DNA of 64,000 nt, taken from assembly GCF_024451105.1 (NCBI RefSeq), contig NZ_JANGEY010000009.1, positions 1 to 64,000 of the forward strand, given 5' to 3'. The position numbers were made by a program, and so were the translations under genes. The notes below the pieces were generated by a model, which ran no database searches, was not told the DNA's origin, and worked only from the letters and a program-made list of their open reading frames with translations. Numbering within the stretch: the stretch's first letter is position 1; every line of letters starts with the position of its first letter. The DNA is from Stutzerimonas stutzeri (lineage in GTDB: Bacteria; Pseudomonadota; Gammaproteobacteria; Pseudomonadales; Pseudomonadaceae). Shown here piece after piece: positions 19,057-28,146 of this stretch.

Positions 19057-20370
19057 ATGTCGTCGCGTTACCCCCTCTCCGCCGTGGCCCTGTCCCTCGC
19101 CCTGCTCGGCGCGGCGCTGCCGGCGCCGGCCACGGATGCGGCCGAGCAGAGCGGCGCCGCCCCCGCCCGCGCCACCCTGCCGCTCGACGAGCTGCGCACC
19201 TTCGCCGAGGTGCTCGACCGTATCAAGACCGCCTACGTCGAGCCCGTCGACGACAAGACCCTGCTGGAGAACGCCATCAAGGGCATGCTCGGCAACCTCG
19301 ACCCGCACTCCGCCTACCTGGAGCCGGAGGCCTTCCAGGAGTTGCAGGAAAGCACCAGCGGCGAGTTCGGCGGCCTCGGCATCGAGGTCGGCCAGGAGGA
19401 CGGCCTGATCAAGGTGATCTCGCCGATCGACGACACCCCGGCGGCGCGCGCCGGCATCGAGGCCGGCGACCTGATCCTGAAGATCGACGGCCAGCCGACC
19501 AAGGGCTGGTCGCTGCTGCAGGCGGTCGACAAGCTGCGCGGCAAGCCCGGCAGCCAGGTCACCCTGACCCTGGCGCGCGAGGGCGGCAAACCGTTCGACG
19601 TACGCCTCGAGCGGGCGGTGATCAAGGTACGCAGCGTGAAGAGCGAGCTGCTGGAGAAGGGCTACGGCTACCTGCGCATCACCCAGTTCCAGATCAACAG
19701 CGGCGAGGAAGTGGCCAAGGCGCTGGCTCGGCTGCAGAAGGACAACGGCGGCAAGCTCAAGGGCCTGGTCCTCGACCTGCGCAACAACCCCGGCGGCGTG
19801 CTGCAGGCGGCGGTGGAGGTTTCCGACCACTTCCTCGACAACGGCCTGATCGTCTACACCAAGGGCCGCATCGCCAACTCCGAGCTGCGCTTCAGTGCCG
19901 ACCGGGCCGACGCCAGCGAGGGCGTGCCGCTGGTGGTGCTGATCAACGGTGGCAGCGCCTCGGCGGCGGAGATCGTCGCCGGTGCTCTGCAGGACCACAA
20001 GCGCGCGGTGCTGATGGGCACCGACAGCTTCGGCAAGGGTTCGGTGCAGACCGTGCTGCCGCTGACCAACGAACGTGCGCTGAAGCTGACCACCGCGCTG
20101 TACTTCACCCCCAGCGGCCGCTCGATCCAGGCCCAGGGCATAGTCCCGGACATCGTCGTCGAGCGCGGCAAGGTGACCCGCGAGGCCAGCCCGGCGCAGG
20201 GCGTCAAGGAAGCCGACCTGCCCGGCCATCTGGGCAACGGCAACGGCGGCGCCGACAAGCCGAGCGGCACCAAGGCGGCCCCCGCCCCCAGCCGGCCGCA
20301 GGACGAGGACTACCAGCTCGGCCAGGCGCTCAACCTGCTCAAGGGCCTGAACATCACCCGCCGGCCGTAA
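19057..20370 (+). CDS. ctpA: Periplasmic C-terminal processing protease (S41, CtpA-like)
   Basis: A 437-residue S41 protease. Signal peptide (about 1-28), PDZ domain (about 95-175, EFGGLGIEVGQEDG), and a catalytic domain with Ser302 in NGGSASAAE and Lys327 in FGKGSV, exactly 25 residues apart as in tail-specific proteases. In P. aeruginosa CtpA degrades peptidoglycan cross-link hydrolases with a lipoprotein partner. The location behind an EnvC-type activator suggests a shared role in cell-wall turnover. The C-terminal tail is Gly/Ala/Pro rich. Confidence 0.93.
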   Translation: MSSRYPLSAVALSLALLGAALPAPATDAAEQSGAAPARATLPLDELRTFAEVLDRIKTAYVEPVDDKTLLENAIKGMLGNLDPHSAYLEPEAFQELQESTSGEFGGLGIEVGQEDGLIKVISPIDDTPAARAGIEAGDLILKIDGQPTKGWSLLQAVDKLRGKPGSQVTLTLAREGGKPFDVRLERAVIKVRSVKSELLEKGYGYLRITQFQINSGEEVAKALARLQKDNGGKLKGLVLDLRNNPGGVLQAAVEVSDHFLDNGLIVYTKGRIANSELRFSADRADASEGVPLVVLINGGSASAAEIVAGALQDHKRAVLMGTDSFGKGSVQTVLPLTNERALKLTTALYFTPSGRSIQAQGIVPDIVVERGKVTREASPAQGVKEADLPGHLGNGNGGADKPSGTKAAPAPSRPQDEDYQLGQALNLLKGLNITRRP

Positions 20371-20482
20371 CCCGACATGGATGCCGCAGGCATCCCCATC
20401 GTCAACGCCCCACGGCCGACTTGTCGGCCGGCGCGTCGGGTGACGCCGCTTTGCGGCTAACCCGACCTGCGCTCGCTTCCTA
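20369..20482. repeat. Intergenic palindromic repeat region after ctpA
   Basis: Contains GTCGGGTGACGCCGC then GCGGCTAACCCGAC (about 20432-20466), with a further GTAACCCGACAT at 20368 in line with the ctpA stop. It has the same architecture as the element between hisF and hisA, with CCGAC in place of CCCACC. Confidence 0.75.
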
Positions 20483-20483
20483 G

Positions 20484-20523
20484 AACGCAGAAGCCCGGGA
20501 CGATGCCCGGGCTTCTGCGTTTC
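20484..20523. terminator. Strong terminator between ctpA and hisF
   Basis: A 15-bp perfect stem: ACGCAGAAGCCCGGG (20485-20499) and CCCGGGCTTCTGCGT (20506-20520), with TTT after and A-rich sequence before. Placed between convergent genes and can serve both. Confidence 0.9.
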
Positions 20524-20535
20524 CAGCCTTGCCCT

Positions 20536-21294
20536 TCAGCGCACCACGATGCCGCGGCTGGCCAGGTAGGCCTTGGCCTCCGGCACACTGTATTCGCCGA
20601 AGTGAAAGATGCTCGCCGCCAGCACCGCGTCGGCCTTGCCCTCGAGGATGCCGGCGGCCAGGTGCTCGAGATTGCCGACCCCGCCCGAGGCGATCACCGG
20701 GATGCCCACCGCCTCGCTGATCGCGCGGGTCACGCCGAGGTCGTAGCCGCTCTTCACGCCGTCCTGGTCCATGCTGGTCAGCAGGATCTCGCCGGCGCCG
20801 AGGCCCTCCATCTTCTTCGCCCACTCCACCGCGTCCAGGCCGGTGGGCTTGCGCCCGCCGTGGGTGAAGATCTCCCAGCGCCCCGGGGCGACCTTCTTGG
20901 CGTCGATGGCCACCACGATGCACTGCGAGCCGAAGCGCGCGGCGGCCTCGCCGACGAACTCCGGGGTGAACACCGCGGCGGTGTTGATCGACACCTTGTC
21001 GGCGCCGGCGTTGAGCAGGTTGCGGATGTCCTGCACGGTGCGCACGCCACCGCCGACGGTCAGCGGAATGAACACCTGGCTGGCCATGCGCTCGACGGTG
21101 TGCAGGGTGGTGTCGCGACCTTCCGAGCTGGCGGTGATGTCGAGGAAGGTGATCTCGTCGGCGCCCTGCTCGTCGTAGCGGCGGGCGATCTCCACCGGAT
21201 CGCCGGCGTCGCGGATGTTCTCGAACTTGACGCCCTTGACCACGCGGCCGTTGTCCACGTCGAGGCAGGGAATGATGCGTTTGGCGAGGGCCAT
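20536..21294 (-). CDS. hisF: Imidazole glycerol phosphate synthase cyclase subunit
   Basis: A 252-residue TIM barrel that with HisH makes imidazole glycerol phosphate and AICAR. Opens with [18 protein letters not shown] including the catalytic Asp, and has the phosphate-binding repeat VGGGVRT and ASGGVGN. ATG 21294 is chosen over 21366, which lies inside a repeat element. Confidence 0.97.
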   Translation of the reverse strand: MALAKRIIPCLDVDNGRVVKGVKFENIRDAGDPVEIARRYDEQGADEITFLDITASSEGRDTTLHTVERMASQVFIPLTVGGGVRTVQDIRNLLNAGADKVSINTAAVFTPEFVGEAAARFGSQCIVVAIDAKKVAPGRWEIFTHGGRKPTGLDAVEWAKKMEGLGAGEILLTSMDQDGVKSGYDLGVTRAISEAVGIPVIASGGVGNLEHLAAGILEGKADAVLAASIFHFGEYSVPEAKAYLASRGIVVR

Positions 21295-21307
21295 GGCAAT
21301 CTCTCTC

Positions 21308-21411
21308 GTAGGGTGGGTCAGGCCGCAGGCCGTAACCCACCGAAGCGGGTTGGAAATCGACACCAATCGGTGGGTTACGCCGCACTGCGGCTAACCCACC
21401 CTGCGGTCTAC
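21308..21411. repeat. Paired palindromic repeat between hisA and hisF
   Basis: Two palindromes in tandem: one from GTAGGGTGGGT to TAACCCACC (21308-21341) and one from GGTGGGTTACGCCGC to GCGGCTAACCCACC with outer GTCTAC (21369-21411). The ends are near inverted repeats (GTAGGGTGGG against CCACCCTGCGGTCTAC). REP/REPIN-like by structure; it separates hisA from hisF in an otherwise tight operon. Confidence 0.85.
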
Positions 21412-21418
21412 TTCGGGG

Positions 21419-22156
21419 TCAGCCCTGGAAACCGTCGCACAGCGCCTGGGCCTCGGCCACCTCGAGGGTGCCCTCGTAGATCGCCCGGCCGGTGATGGCG
21501 CCGACGATGCCCGGGTTGCGGGTGTCGAGCAGCTTCCGGATGTCGCCGAGATTGTGGATGCCGCCGGAGGCGATCACCGGGATGCGGCTGGCGTTGGCCA
21601 GGGCCACGGTGGCCTCGACGTTGCAGCCCTGCATCATGCCGTCCTTGGCGATGTCGGTGTAGACGATCGCCGAGACGCCGTCGGCCTCGAAGCGCTTGGC
21701 CAGGTCGGTGGCCTGCACGCTGGAGACCTCCGCCCAGCCGTCGGTGGCGACGAAGCCGTCCTTGGCGTCCAGGCCGACGATCACCTTGCCCGGGAAGGCG
21801 CGGCAGGCCTCGGCGACGAATTCCGGCTGCTTGACCGCCTTGGTGCCGATGATCACGTAGCTCACGCCGGCGCGCACGTAGTGCTCGATGGTCTCCAGCG
21901 AGCGGATGCCGCCGCCGATCTGGATCGGCAGGTTCGGGTAGCGCGCGGCGATGGCGGTGACCACCTCGCCGTTGACCGGCTGGCCCTCGAAGGCGCCGTT
22001 GAGGTCGACCAGGTGCAGGCGGCGGCAGCCGGCCTCCACCCACTTGGCGGCCATCGCCACCGGGTCGTCGGAGAACACCGTGGCGTCGTCCATCAGGCCC
22101 TGGCGCAGGCGCACGCAGGCGCCGTCCTTCAGATCGATTGCGGGGATGATCAGCAT
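21419..22156 (-). CDS. hisA: ProFAR isomerase (HisA)
   Basis: A 245-residue TIM barrel isomerase of histidine synthesis. Opening [19 protein letters not shown] with catalytic Asp, half-barrel repeats IQIGGGIRS and VIASGGIHN, and YTDIAKDGM with the second Asp. Lies between hisH and hisF, separated from each by short repeat-containing gaps. Confidence 0.97.
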   Translation of the reverse strand: MLIIPAIDLKDGACVRLRQGLMDDATVFSDDPVAMAAKWVEAGCRRLHLVDLNGAFEGQPVNGEVVTAIAARYPNLPIQIGGGIRSLETIEHYVRAGVSYVIIGTKAVKQPEFVAEACRAFPGKVIVGLDAKDGFVATDGWAEVSSVQATDLAKRFEADGVSAIVYTDIAKDGMMQGCNVEATVALANASRIPVIASGGIHNLGDIRKLLDTRNPGIVGAITGRAIYEGTLEVAEAQALCDGFQG

Positions 22157-22227
22157 TGCAAAAAGGTCCTCAAGCGGACTCGCCGCGACGGGGCGAGCGC
22201 CGGCGGATCGGCCGGCCTTGTGTCTGT

Positions 22228-22253
22228 CCCCTCTCCCGCTGGCGGGAGAGGGG
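22228..22253. repeat. Perfect inverted repeat between hisH and hisA
   Basis: CCCCTCTCCCGC (22228-22239) and GCGGGAGAGGGG (22242-22253) form a 12-bp stem with a two-base loop. No T-run follows on the his strand, so it resembles a REP-like stem more than a terminator. Confidence 0.85.
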
Positions 22254-22262
22254 AGTCATCTG

Positions 22263-22901
22263 TCAGCAGCGGCCGTCCCAGCCGACGAAGTTCTGCAGCA
22301 GCTGCAGGCCGTGGCTGTGGCTCTTCTCCGGGTGGAACTGCACGGCGAAGCGCGAGCCGTCGGCCAGCGCGGCGGCGAAGTCCTTGCCGTAGTGGCCCAG
22401 GCCGGCGACCTGCGCCGGGTTGCCGGCCTCGATGTAGTAGCTGTGCACGAAGTAGAAGCGCCCGCGGTCGGGGATCTCGTGCCACAGCGGGTGGTCGAGG
22501 CTCTGCTGCACCTCGTTCCAGCCCATGTGCGGCACCTTGAGCGGCGCGCCGTCCTCGACCATGTCCTTGCCGAAGAAGCGCACCTGGCCGGGGAACAGGC
22601 CGATGCAATCGACCCCGCCGTTCTCCTCGCTGTGCTCGAGCAGCGCCTGCATGCCGACGCAGATGCCGAGGAACGGCCGGTCGGCGCTGACCTCGCGGAC
22701 CAGGCTGTCGAAGCCAAGACGGCGGATCTCGGCCATGCAGTCGCGGATCGCACCGACGCCGGGGAATACCACGCGGTCGGCCTCGCGGATCACCTGGGCG
22801 TCGCTGGTCACCAGCACGCGGCCGGCGCCAACGTGCTCGAGCGCCTTGGCCACCGAGTGCAGGTTGCCCATGCCGTAGTCGATGACGGCGACGGTCTGCA
22901 T
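22263..22901 (-). CDS. hisH: Imidazole glycerol phosphate synthase glutaminase subunit
   Basis: A 212-residue class I glutamine amidotransferase supplying ammonia to HisF. Nucleophile Cys in [13 protein letters not shown]; the His-x-Glu pair in [12 protein letters not shown]. Its ATG shares a base with the hisB stop (TGATG), so translation is coupled. Confidence 0.97.
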   Translation of the reverse strand: MQTVAVIDYGMGNLHSVAKALEHVGAGRVLVTSDAQVIREADRVVFPGVGAIRDCMAEIRRLGFDSLVREVSADRPFLGICVGMQALLEHSEENGGVDCIGLFPGQVRFFGKDMVEDGAPLKVPHMGWNEVQQSLDHPLWHEIPDRGRFYFVHSYYIEAGNPAQVAGLGHYGKDFAAALADGSRFAVQFHPEKSHSHGLQLLQNFVGWDGRC

Positions 22902-23494
22902 CACAGGCACCCCTTGGTCGAGGGCATCTGCCCGGCCATCCGCGGGTCCTGCTCGACGGCCATGCGCAGGGCGCGGCCGAAGGCCTTGAACACCGTCTCG
23001 ATCTGGTGGTGGGTGTTGCTGCCGCGCAGGTTGTCGATGTGCAGGGTCACCAGCGCGTGGTTGACGAAGCCCTGGAAGAATTCCTGGAACAGGTCGACGT
23101 CGAAGCCGCCGACCGTGGCGCGGGTGTAGGGCACGTGCATGGTCAGCCCGGGACGCCCGGAGAAGTCGATCACCACCCGCGACAGCGCCTCGTCCAGCGG
23201 CACGTAGGAGTGGCCGTAGCGGACGATGCCCTTCTTGTCGCCGATGGCCTGGGCGAAGGCCTGGCCGAGGGTGATGCCGACGTCCTCGACGGTGTGGTGG
23301 TCGTCGATGTGCAGGTCGCCCTTGCACTCGACGTCCAGGTCGATCAGCCCGTGGCGGGCGATCTGGTCGAGCATGTGCTCGAGGAAGGGTACACCGATGT
23401 CGAATCGGGCCTTGCCGCTGCCATCCAGGTTGATGGAAACCTTGACCTGGGTTTCCAGGGTGTTGCGCTCGACGGACGCCTTGCGTTCGGCCAT
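22901..23494 (-). CDS. hisB: Imidazoleglycerol-phosphate dehydratase
   Basis: A 197-residue monofunctional dehydratase with the two metal-binding signatures [11 protein letters not shown] and [10 protein letters not shown]. Unlike enterobacterial HisB there is no phosphatase domain. ATG 23494 ([14 protein letters not shown]) is chosen over 23506 by family length. First gene of hisBHAF; a TATAAT on the minus strand (23534-23539) lies 40 bases upstream and is the likely -10, though no good -35 is seen. Confidence 0.97.
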   Translation of the reverse strand: MAERKASVERNTLETQVKVSINLDGSGKARFDIGVPFLEHMLDQIARHGLIDLDVECKGDLHIDDHHTVEDVGITLGQAFAQAIGDKKGIVRYGHSYVPLDEALSRVVIDFSGRPGLTMHVPYTRATVGGFDVDLFQEFFQGFVNHALVTLHIDNLRGSNTHHQIETVFKAFGRALRMAVEQDPRMAGQMPSTKGCL

Positions 23495-23638
23495 TGCCAG
23501 CTCCACAGAATCACGGGGCGAATTGAGGCCGCCATTATAGGCCGCGCCCGTCGCCGCGGGCTACCGACGCGCCCGGCGCGCAGGCCGGCGCGCAAAGGCA
23601 TACAATCGCCGCCTGCCTTCCACCGCCCGGAGCCCGCC

Positions 23639-24043
23639 ATGCCCGTCATCGTCGAAGCCGTCACCCAGCCCAGCGCGCAGGACCGTACCGACCTGGAGAA
23701 GATCTACGCCGACGCCCCCGCCTGGCTGCTCGCACCCTACCCCGACGCCGCCGCGCTGATCGACGCCGGGCTGGCCGAGGGCCGCCTGCTCGCCGGGCGC
23801 TTCAACGATCGCCTGCTCGGCGCCGCCCTGCTCGGCGAGGACGCGACGGGCTGCGTGCTGTCGCACCTGTGCGTGCGCAAGATCACCCGCGGCCGCGGCG
23901 TGGCCGCCCGCCTGGTCGCCGCCGCCCGCCAGCGCGCCGCGGCCGCGGGCCGACCGCTGCGTCTGCGCGGCCCGGCCCGCCAGCTGGAAATCCAGGCCTG
24001 GGCCCATCGCCTCGGCCTGCCACTGCAGGACCAGGTGGACTGA
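23639..24043 (+). CDS. GNAT-fold protein resembling PanZ/PanM
   Basis: A 134-residue GNAT domain. Segments DRTDLEKIYADAP, GRFNDRLLGAALLG and LSHLCVRKITRGRGVAARLV, the last with the acetyl-CoA loop R-G-R-G-V-A, resemble from memory the PanZ family. PanZ binds the aspartate decarboxylase PanD with acetyl-CoA and controls its maturation and activity in pantothenate synthesis. No pan genes are nearby. Alternative: another small acetyltransferase. A TACAAT hexamer at 23602 is a possible -10. Confidence 0.7.
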   Translation: MPVIVEAVTQPSAQDRTDLEKIYADAPAWLLAPYPDAAALIDAGLAEGRLLAGRFNDRLLGAALLGEDATGCVLSHLCVRKITRGRGVAARLVAAARQRAAAAGRPLRLRGPARQLEIQAWAHRLGLPLQDQVD

Positions 24044-24150
24044 GGGCCGGGAACCCCGCTCGCCTCGAGCGTTCCAACCCCGTCGCAAATCCGCGGCAGG
24101 GTTTCCCTATACTTCGCCCTGCCCCCGCACCGCACAAGGACTCGTCCGCC

Positions 24151-26370
24151 ATGAAAACCTTCGGCAAGTTTCTCGGCCTGCTCGCGCTCGGCCTGCTGCT
24201 GGCCCTGGTCGCACTGGGCTTCGCCTTCACCCACCTGTTCGACCCCAACGACTACAAGGACGAGATCCGCCAGCTGGCCCGCGACAAGGCCAACCTCGAA
24301 CTGGAACTGCGGGGCGAGATCGGCTGGAGCCTGTTCCCCTGGCTGGGCCTCGAGCTGCGCGACACCACCCTGGCCAGCGCCGCCACCCCACAGCAGCCGT
24401 TCGCCGAACTGGACATGCTCGGCTTCTCGGTGCGCGTGCTGCCGCTGCTGCGCCGCGAAGTGCAGATGAGCGACATCCGCATCGACGGCCTCAGGCTCAG
24501 CCTCGCGCGCGACGCCAAGGGCCGCGGCAACTGGCAGGACATCGGCCGCCCGGCCAGCGCGGCGGGCGACGGCGGAACGCCGGCGTCCGTGCCGAACGCC
24601 GGCCCGGCTCCGACAGAGACGCCGAAGGCCGGCCCGGCGCTGCGTCTGGACATCGACAGCCTGGCGCTGAGCAACTCGCGCATCGACTACCACGACGCCG
24701 CCAGCGGCCAGCGCTACAGCCTCGAGGGGCTCGACCTGCGCAGCGGCGCGATCCGCGAGGGCGCCAGCATCCCGCTGACCCTCAAGGGCTACTTCGGCAC
24801 CAACCAGCCGGTGCTGCGCGCGCGCGGCGAGCTGACCGGCAAGCTGCGCTTCGACACCGCGCTCAAACGCTACTGGCTGGAGGACGCCCAGCTCAAGGGC
24901 GACCTCTCCGGCGCGCCGCTGGCCAACCGGACCCTGAGCTTCGCCGTCCAGGGCCAGTTGCTGGCCGACCTCGCCGCCCAGGTCGCCGAGTGGAACGGCC
25001 TCAGGCTGACCGCCAACCAGCTCAGCCTGCTCGGCGAGCTGAAGGCCCGCGAACTGGACAAGACCGCGCAGATCGAGGGCAACCTGTCGATCGCCGAATT
25101 CGACCTGCGCGCCTTCCTCGAGGGCATCGGCCAGCAACTGCCGCCGATGGCCGACGCCGACGCCCTGCGCCGCACCTCCCTGGCCGCCAGCCTGAACGCC
25201 ACGCCGAGCAGCCTGAGCCTGCAGGACCTGCGCCTGCAGCTCGACGGCAGCCGTCTCGAAGGCCGCCTGGCCATCGCCGACTTCGCCCGGCAGAGCCTGC
25301 GCGCCCAGCTCAAGGGCGACCGCCTCGACCTCGACCGCTACCTGCCGCCGCCGGCCAAGGCGACGGATGCCGCCAGCGCCACGCGCAAGGCCGAGGTGGC
25401 CGGCAGCGGCGTCGGCAACGGCAGCACGCCGCTGCCGGACAAGCCGACCAGCCATGCCTGGAGCGAGGAAAAGCTGCTGCCGCTGGAGAGCCTGCGCAAG
25501 CTGGACGCCGACTTCGCCCTCAGCTTCGGCCAGCTGACCCTGCGCAAGCTGCCGATGGACAACGCCAGCCTCAAGCTCCGCGCCCGAGACGGCCAGTTGC
25601 GCCTCGAGGAGCTGCGCGGCGAACTGTTCGACGGCCGCTTCGCCCTCGCCGGCAGCCTCGACGCACGCAGCGACGTACCGCACCTGCAGTTCGCCCCACA
25701 GCTCGGCGGCATCCCGCTGGAGCGCCTGCTGGAGACCCTCAAGCCCGCGGAGAAGTCGCCGCTGCGCGGCAAGCTGCGACTGGAAGGCCAGCTCCAGGCC
25801 CGCGGCAACAGCGAGAAGGCGCTGATCGACAGCCTGTCCGGCAACGCCAGCTTCATCCTCGACGACGGCGCGCTGGCCGACGCCAACCTCGAGCGACAGC
25901 TGTGCCTCGGCATCGCTACCCTCAACCGCAAGGTACCGAGCCGCGAGTTCGCCGAGAAGGACACCCCGCTGCGCGAACTGCGCGGCAGCCTGCAGTTCGA
26001 CCGCGGCGTGGCCAGCAACCGTGACCTGCGCGCGCGCATCCCCGGCCTCGCGGTCAACGGCCAGGGCGACGTCGACCTGCGCGTGCTCGGCCTCGACTAC
26101 CGCCTCGGCGTGGTCATCGAGGGCGACCGCCGCGAGATGCCCGACCCGGCCTGCCAGGTCAACGAGCGCTACGTCGGCCTGGAGTGGCCGCTGCGCTGCC
26201 GCGGCCCGCTGGAGCTGGGCGCCCGCGCCTGCCGTCTCGACCAGGACGGCCTCGGCAGGATCGCCGCCCGCCTGGCCGGCGACAAGCTGACCGAGAAGCT
26301 CGACGAGAAGCTCGGCGACAAGGTCAGCCCGGAGCTCAAGGACGCCCTGAAGAACCTGTTCCAGCGCTGA
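24151..26370 (+). CDS. AsmA family envelope protein
   Basis: A 739-residue AsmA-like protein. One N-terminal membrane helix (about 5-27), then FDPNDYKDEIRQLARDKANLEL, the usual AsmA opening, and long repeated beta-strand segments predicted to form a periplasmic lipid-transport-type groove. An Ala/Gly/Pro/Thr insert lies around residues 133-165. The C-terminal segment ends with charged helix repeats (KLTEKLDEKLGDK). The AsmA family is implicated in outer-membrane lipid homeostasis; the exact role of this paralogue is unknown. A second such protein (YdbH) occurs at 59056. Confidence 0.9.
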   Translation: MKTFGKFLGLLALGLLLALVALGFAFTHLFDPNDYKDEIRQLARDKANLELELRGEIGWSLFPWLGLELRDTTLASAATPQQPFAELDMLGFSVRVLPLLRREVQMSDIRIDGLRLSLARDAKGRGNWQDIGRPASAAGDGGTPASVPNAGPAPTETPKAGPALRLDIDSLALSNSRIDYHDAASGQRYSLEGLDLRSGAIREGASIPLTLKGYFGTNQPVLRARGELTGKLRFDTALKRYWLEDAQLKGDLSGAPLANRTLSFAVQGQLLADLAAQVAEWNGLRLTANQLSLLGELKARELDKTAQIEGNLSIAEFDLRAFLEGIGQQLPPMADADALRRTSLAASLNATPSSLSLQDLRLQLDGSRLEGRLAIADFARQSLRAQLKGDRLDLDRYLPPPAKATDAASATRKAEVAGSGVGNGSTPLPDKPTSHAWSEEKLLPLESLRKLDADFALSFGQLTLRKLPMDNASLKLRARDGQLRLEELRGELFDGRFALAGSLDARSDVPHLQFAPQLGGIPLERLLETLKPAEKSPLRGKLRLEGQLQARGNSEKALIDSLSGNASFILDDGALADANLERQLCLGIATLNRKVPSREFAEKDTPLRELRGSLQFDRGVASNRDLRARIPGLAVNGQGDVDLRVLGLDYRLGVVIEGDRREMPDPACQVNERYVGLEWPLRCRGPLELGARACRLDQDGLGRIAARLAGDKLTEKLDEKLGDKVSPELKDALKNLFQR

Positions 26371-26437
26371 GCGCAGGCATCCGGCCGCCAGCGCCTGTAC
26401 CATGGCGGCCGGATTTCCACTGCGCCCTTCTTCGCCC

Positions 26438-27523
26438 ATGCCCCTACCCGTCACCGCCTCCGACTTCGCCGACCGCGTGCTCGCCTGGTTCGACCGCCAC
26501 GGCCGCCACGACCTGCCCTGGCAGCAGGACATCAGCCCCTACCGGGTCTGGGTCTCGGAAATCATGCTGCAGCAGACCCAGGTCAGCACCGTGCTCGGCT
26601 ACTACCAGCGCTTCATGAGCGCCCTGCCCACGCTGCAGGCGCTCGCCGAGGCCGACGAGGACGAGGTGCTGCACCTGTGGACCGGTCTCGGCTACTACAG
26701 CCGCGCGCGCAACCTGCACAAGACCGCGCGGATCCTGGTCGCCGAGCACGGCGGCGAGTTCCCGCGCTCGGTGGAAGCGCTCGCCGCGCTGCCCGGCATC
26801 GGCCGCTCCACCGCCGGCGCCATCGCCAGCATCGCCATGGGCCTGCGCGCGCCGATCCTCGACGGCAACGTCAAGCGCGTGCTGGCCCGCTACCTGGCCC
26901 AGGACGGCTATCCCGGCGAGAGCCGAGTGGCCGCCCAGCTGTGGGACGCCGCCGAACGCCTCACCCCGCCCACCCGGGTCAACCACTACACTCAGGCGAT
27001 GATGGACCTGGGCGCCACCCTGTGCACCCGCAGCAAGCCCAGCTGCCTGCTCTGTCCGCTGCAGAGCGACTGCCGAGCGCACGCCCTCGGCCGCCAGAGC
27101 GCCTATCCGCAGCCCAGACCGCGCAAGGAACTGCCGCAGAAGCGCACGCTGATGCCGCTGCTGCACGACGGCGCCGGTGCCGTGCTGCTCTACCGCCGGC
27201 CGCCGAGCGGCCTGTGGGGCGGCCTGTGGAGCCTGCCCGAGCTGGACGGCCGCACGCAGCTGGCCGAGCTGGCCGAGCGCCACGACCTGACACTCGGCGA
27301 TGCGCAGGAACTGGCGCCGCTCAGCCACACCTTCAGCCACTTCCAGCTGCACATCGCCCCCCTGCTGATCGCTGCCCGTCCGCAGGGCAAGCGCGTGGCC
27401 GAAGGCGACTGGCTCTGGTATAACCTCGCCAGCCCGCCGCGCCTGGGGCTCGCCGCCCCGGTGAAGAAGCTGCTCAAGCGCGCGGCCACCCTCCTCAACA
27501 CCACTCCAGGAGCGCCGCAATGA
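26438..27523 (+). CDS. mutY: Adenine DNA glycosylase
   Basis: A 361-residue base-excision enzyme removing adenine opposite 8-oxoguanine. The HhH-GPD domain has [10 protein letters not shown] with catalytic Glu, [12 protein letters not shown] and [12 protein letters not shown] with catalytic Asp; the 4Fe-4S cluster is C-x6-C-x2-C-x5-C ([17 protein letters not shown]). A C-terminal MutT-like domain follows. ATG 26438 fits the family; the frame opens at 26402. Overlaps yggX by four bases. Confidence 0.97.
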   Translation: MPLPVTASDFADRVLAWFDRHGRHDLPWQQDISPYRVWVSEIMLQQTQVSTVLGYYQRFMSALPTLQALAEADEDEVLHLWTGLGYYSRARNLHKTARILVAEHGGEFPRSVEALAALPGIGRSTAGAIASIAMGLRAPILDGNVKRVLARYLAQDGYPGESRVAAQLWDAAERLTPPTRVNHYTQAMMDLGATLCTRSKPSCLLCPLQSDCRAHALGRQSAYPQPRPRKELPQKRTLMPLLHDGAGAVLLYRRPPSGLWGGLWSLPELDGRTQLAELAERHDLTLGDAQELAPLSHTFSHFQLHIAPLLIAARPQGKRVAEGDWLWYNLASPPRLGLAAPVKKLLKRAATLLNTTPGAPQ

Positions 27524-27792
27524 CCCGCATGGTGAAGTGCCGCAAGTACAACGCAGAACTGCCCGGCCTCGACCGTCCGCCCTACCCGGGCGCCAAGGGC
27601 GAGGACATCTTCAACAACGTGTCGAAGAAGGCCTGGGACGAATGGCAGAAGCACCAGACCATGCTGATCAACGAACGCCGGCTGAACATGATGAACGCCG
27701 AGGACCGCAAGTTCCTGCAGGCCGAGATGGACAAGTTCCTCGCCGGCGAGGACTACGCCCAGGCCGAAGGCTACGTGCCGCCCAGCGAGTGA
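27520..27792 (+). CDS. yggX: YggX, Fe(2+)-trafficking / oxidative damage protection protein
   Basis: A 90-residue protein with the family opening [20 protein letters not shown], a conserved Cys, and [22 protein letters not shown]. Coupled to mutY by ATGA overlap, the usual arrangement in gammaproteobacteria, joining iron-sulfur protection to oxidative DNA repair. Confidence 0.97.
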   Translation: MTRMVKCRKYNAELPGLDRPPYPGAKGEDIFNNVSKKAWDEWQKHQTMLINERRLNMMNAEDRKFLQAEMDKFLAGEDYAQAEGYVPPSE

Positions 27793-27846
27793 GCCCTGCG
27801 CCGACGCCAAGTATCTGAAAAAACCGATTTTTTTCGTGTTCGACGG

Positions 27847-27876
27847 TTGACTCGGCAACGGGAAAGGCGGTTTAAT
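27847..27876 (+). promoter_or_regulatory. sigma70 promoter for the tRNA-Phe pair
   Basis: TTGACT (27847-27852), 18-base spacer, TTTAAT (27871-27876), followed by a GC-rich discriminator GCCGCCCG as in stringently controlled stable-RNA promoters. Upstream at about 27817-27836 are an A6 and a T7 tract that could act as an UP element. Confidence 0.8.
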
Positions 27877-27889
27877 GCCGCCCGTTGTT

Positions 27890-27965
27890 GCCCAGGTAGC
27901 TCAGTCGGTAGAGCAGGGGATTGAAAATCCCCGTGTCGGCGGTTCGATTCCGTCCCTGGGCACCA
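27890..27965 (+). tRNA. tRNA-Phe (GAA), first copy
   Basis: 76 bases including encoded CCA. Acceptor stem GCCCAGG pairs perfectly with CCTGGGC; anticodon loop TTGAAAA gives GAA; T-loop GGTTCGATTCC. D-arm reads AGCTCAGTCGGTAGAGC. Confidence 0.98.
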
Positions 27966-27993
27966 CTTACTTCAGGTGTCCGATCCCTGATTT

Positions 27994-28069
27994 GCCTAGG
28001 TAGCTCAGTTGGTAGAGCAGGGGATTGAAAATCCCCGTGTCGGCGGTTCGATTCCGTCCCTGGGCACCA
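27994..28069 (+). tRNA. tRNA-Phe (GAA), second copy
   Basis: 76 bases with encoded CCA, 28 bases after the first copy. Identical except for two bases: acceptor stem GCCTAGG, giving a U-G wobble at pair 4, and AGTTGG in the D-loop. Still folds well and is probably functional. Confidence 0.97.
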
Positions 28070-28083
28070 CCGAATAGCGTCGA

Positions 28084-28112
28084 GAAGCCCCGCCCAGTGC
28101 GGGGCTTCTTGC
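28084..28112 (+). terminator. Intrinsic terminator after the tRNA-Phe pair
   Basis: GAAGCCCCGC (28084-28093) pairs with GCGGGGCTTC (28099-28108), then TTGCTTT. May also serve the convergent HAD gene. Confidence 0.85.
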
Positions 28113-28146
28113 TTTCCGGCGTTCGATCCTCGCACCAGCCCCCCGC

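Noticed and set aside
22228..22253. Terminator between hisH and hisA
   Set aside because: A strong stem but no T-run on the his strand, and hisA and hisF would lose their promoter; listed as a repeat.
23737..26532. 931-codon minus-strand open frame over the AsmA-like gene
   Set aside because: Antisense shadow; the plus frame has the AsmA opening and a membrane anchor.
27816..27836. Terminator after yggX formed by A6/T7 tracts
   Set aside because: The only pairing is A-T with no GC stem; more likely an UP element or curved DNA for the tRNA-Phe promoter.
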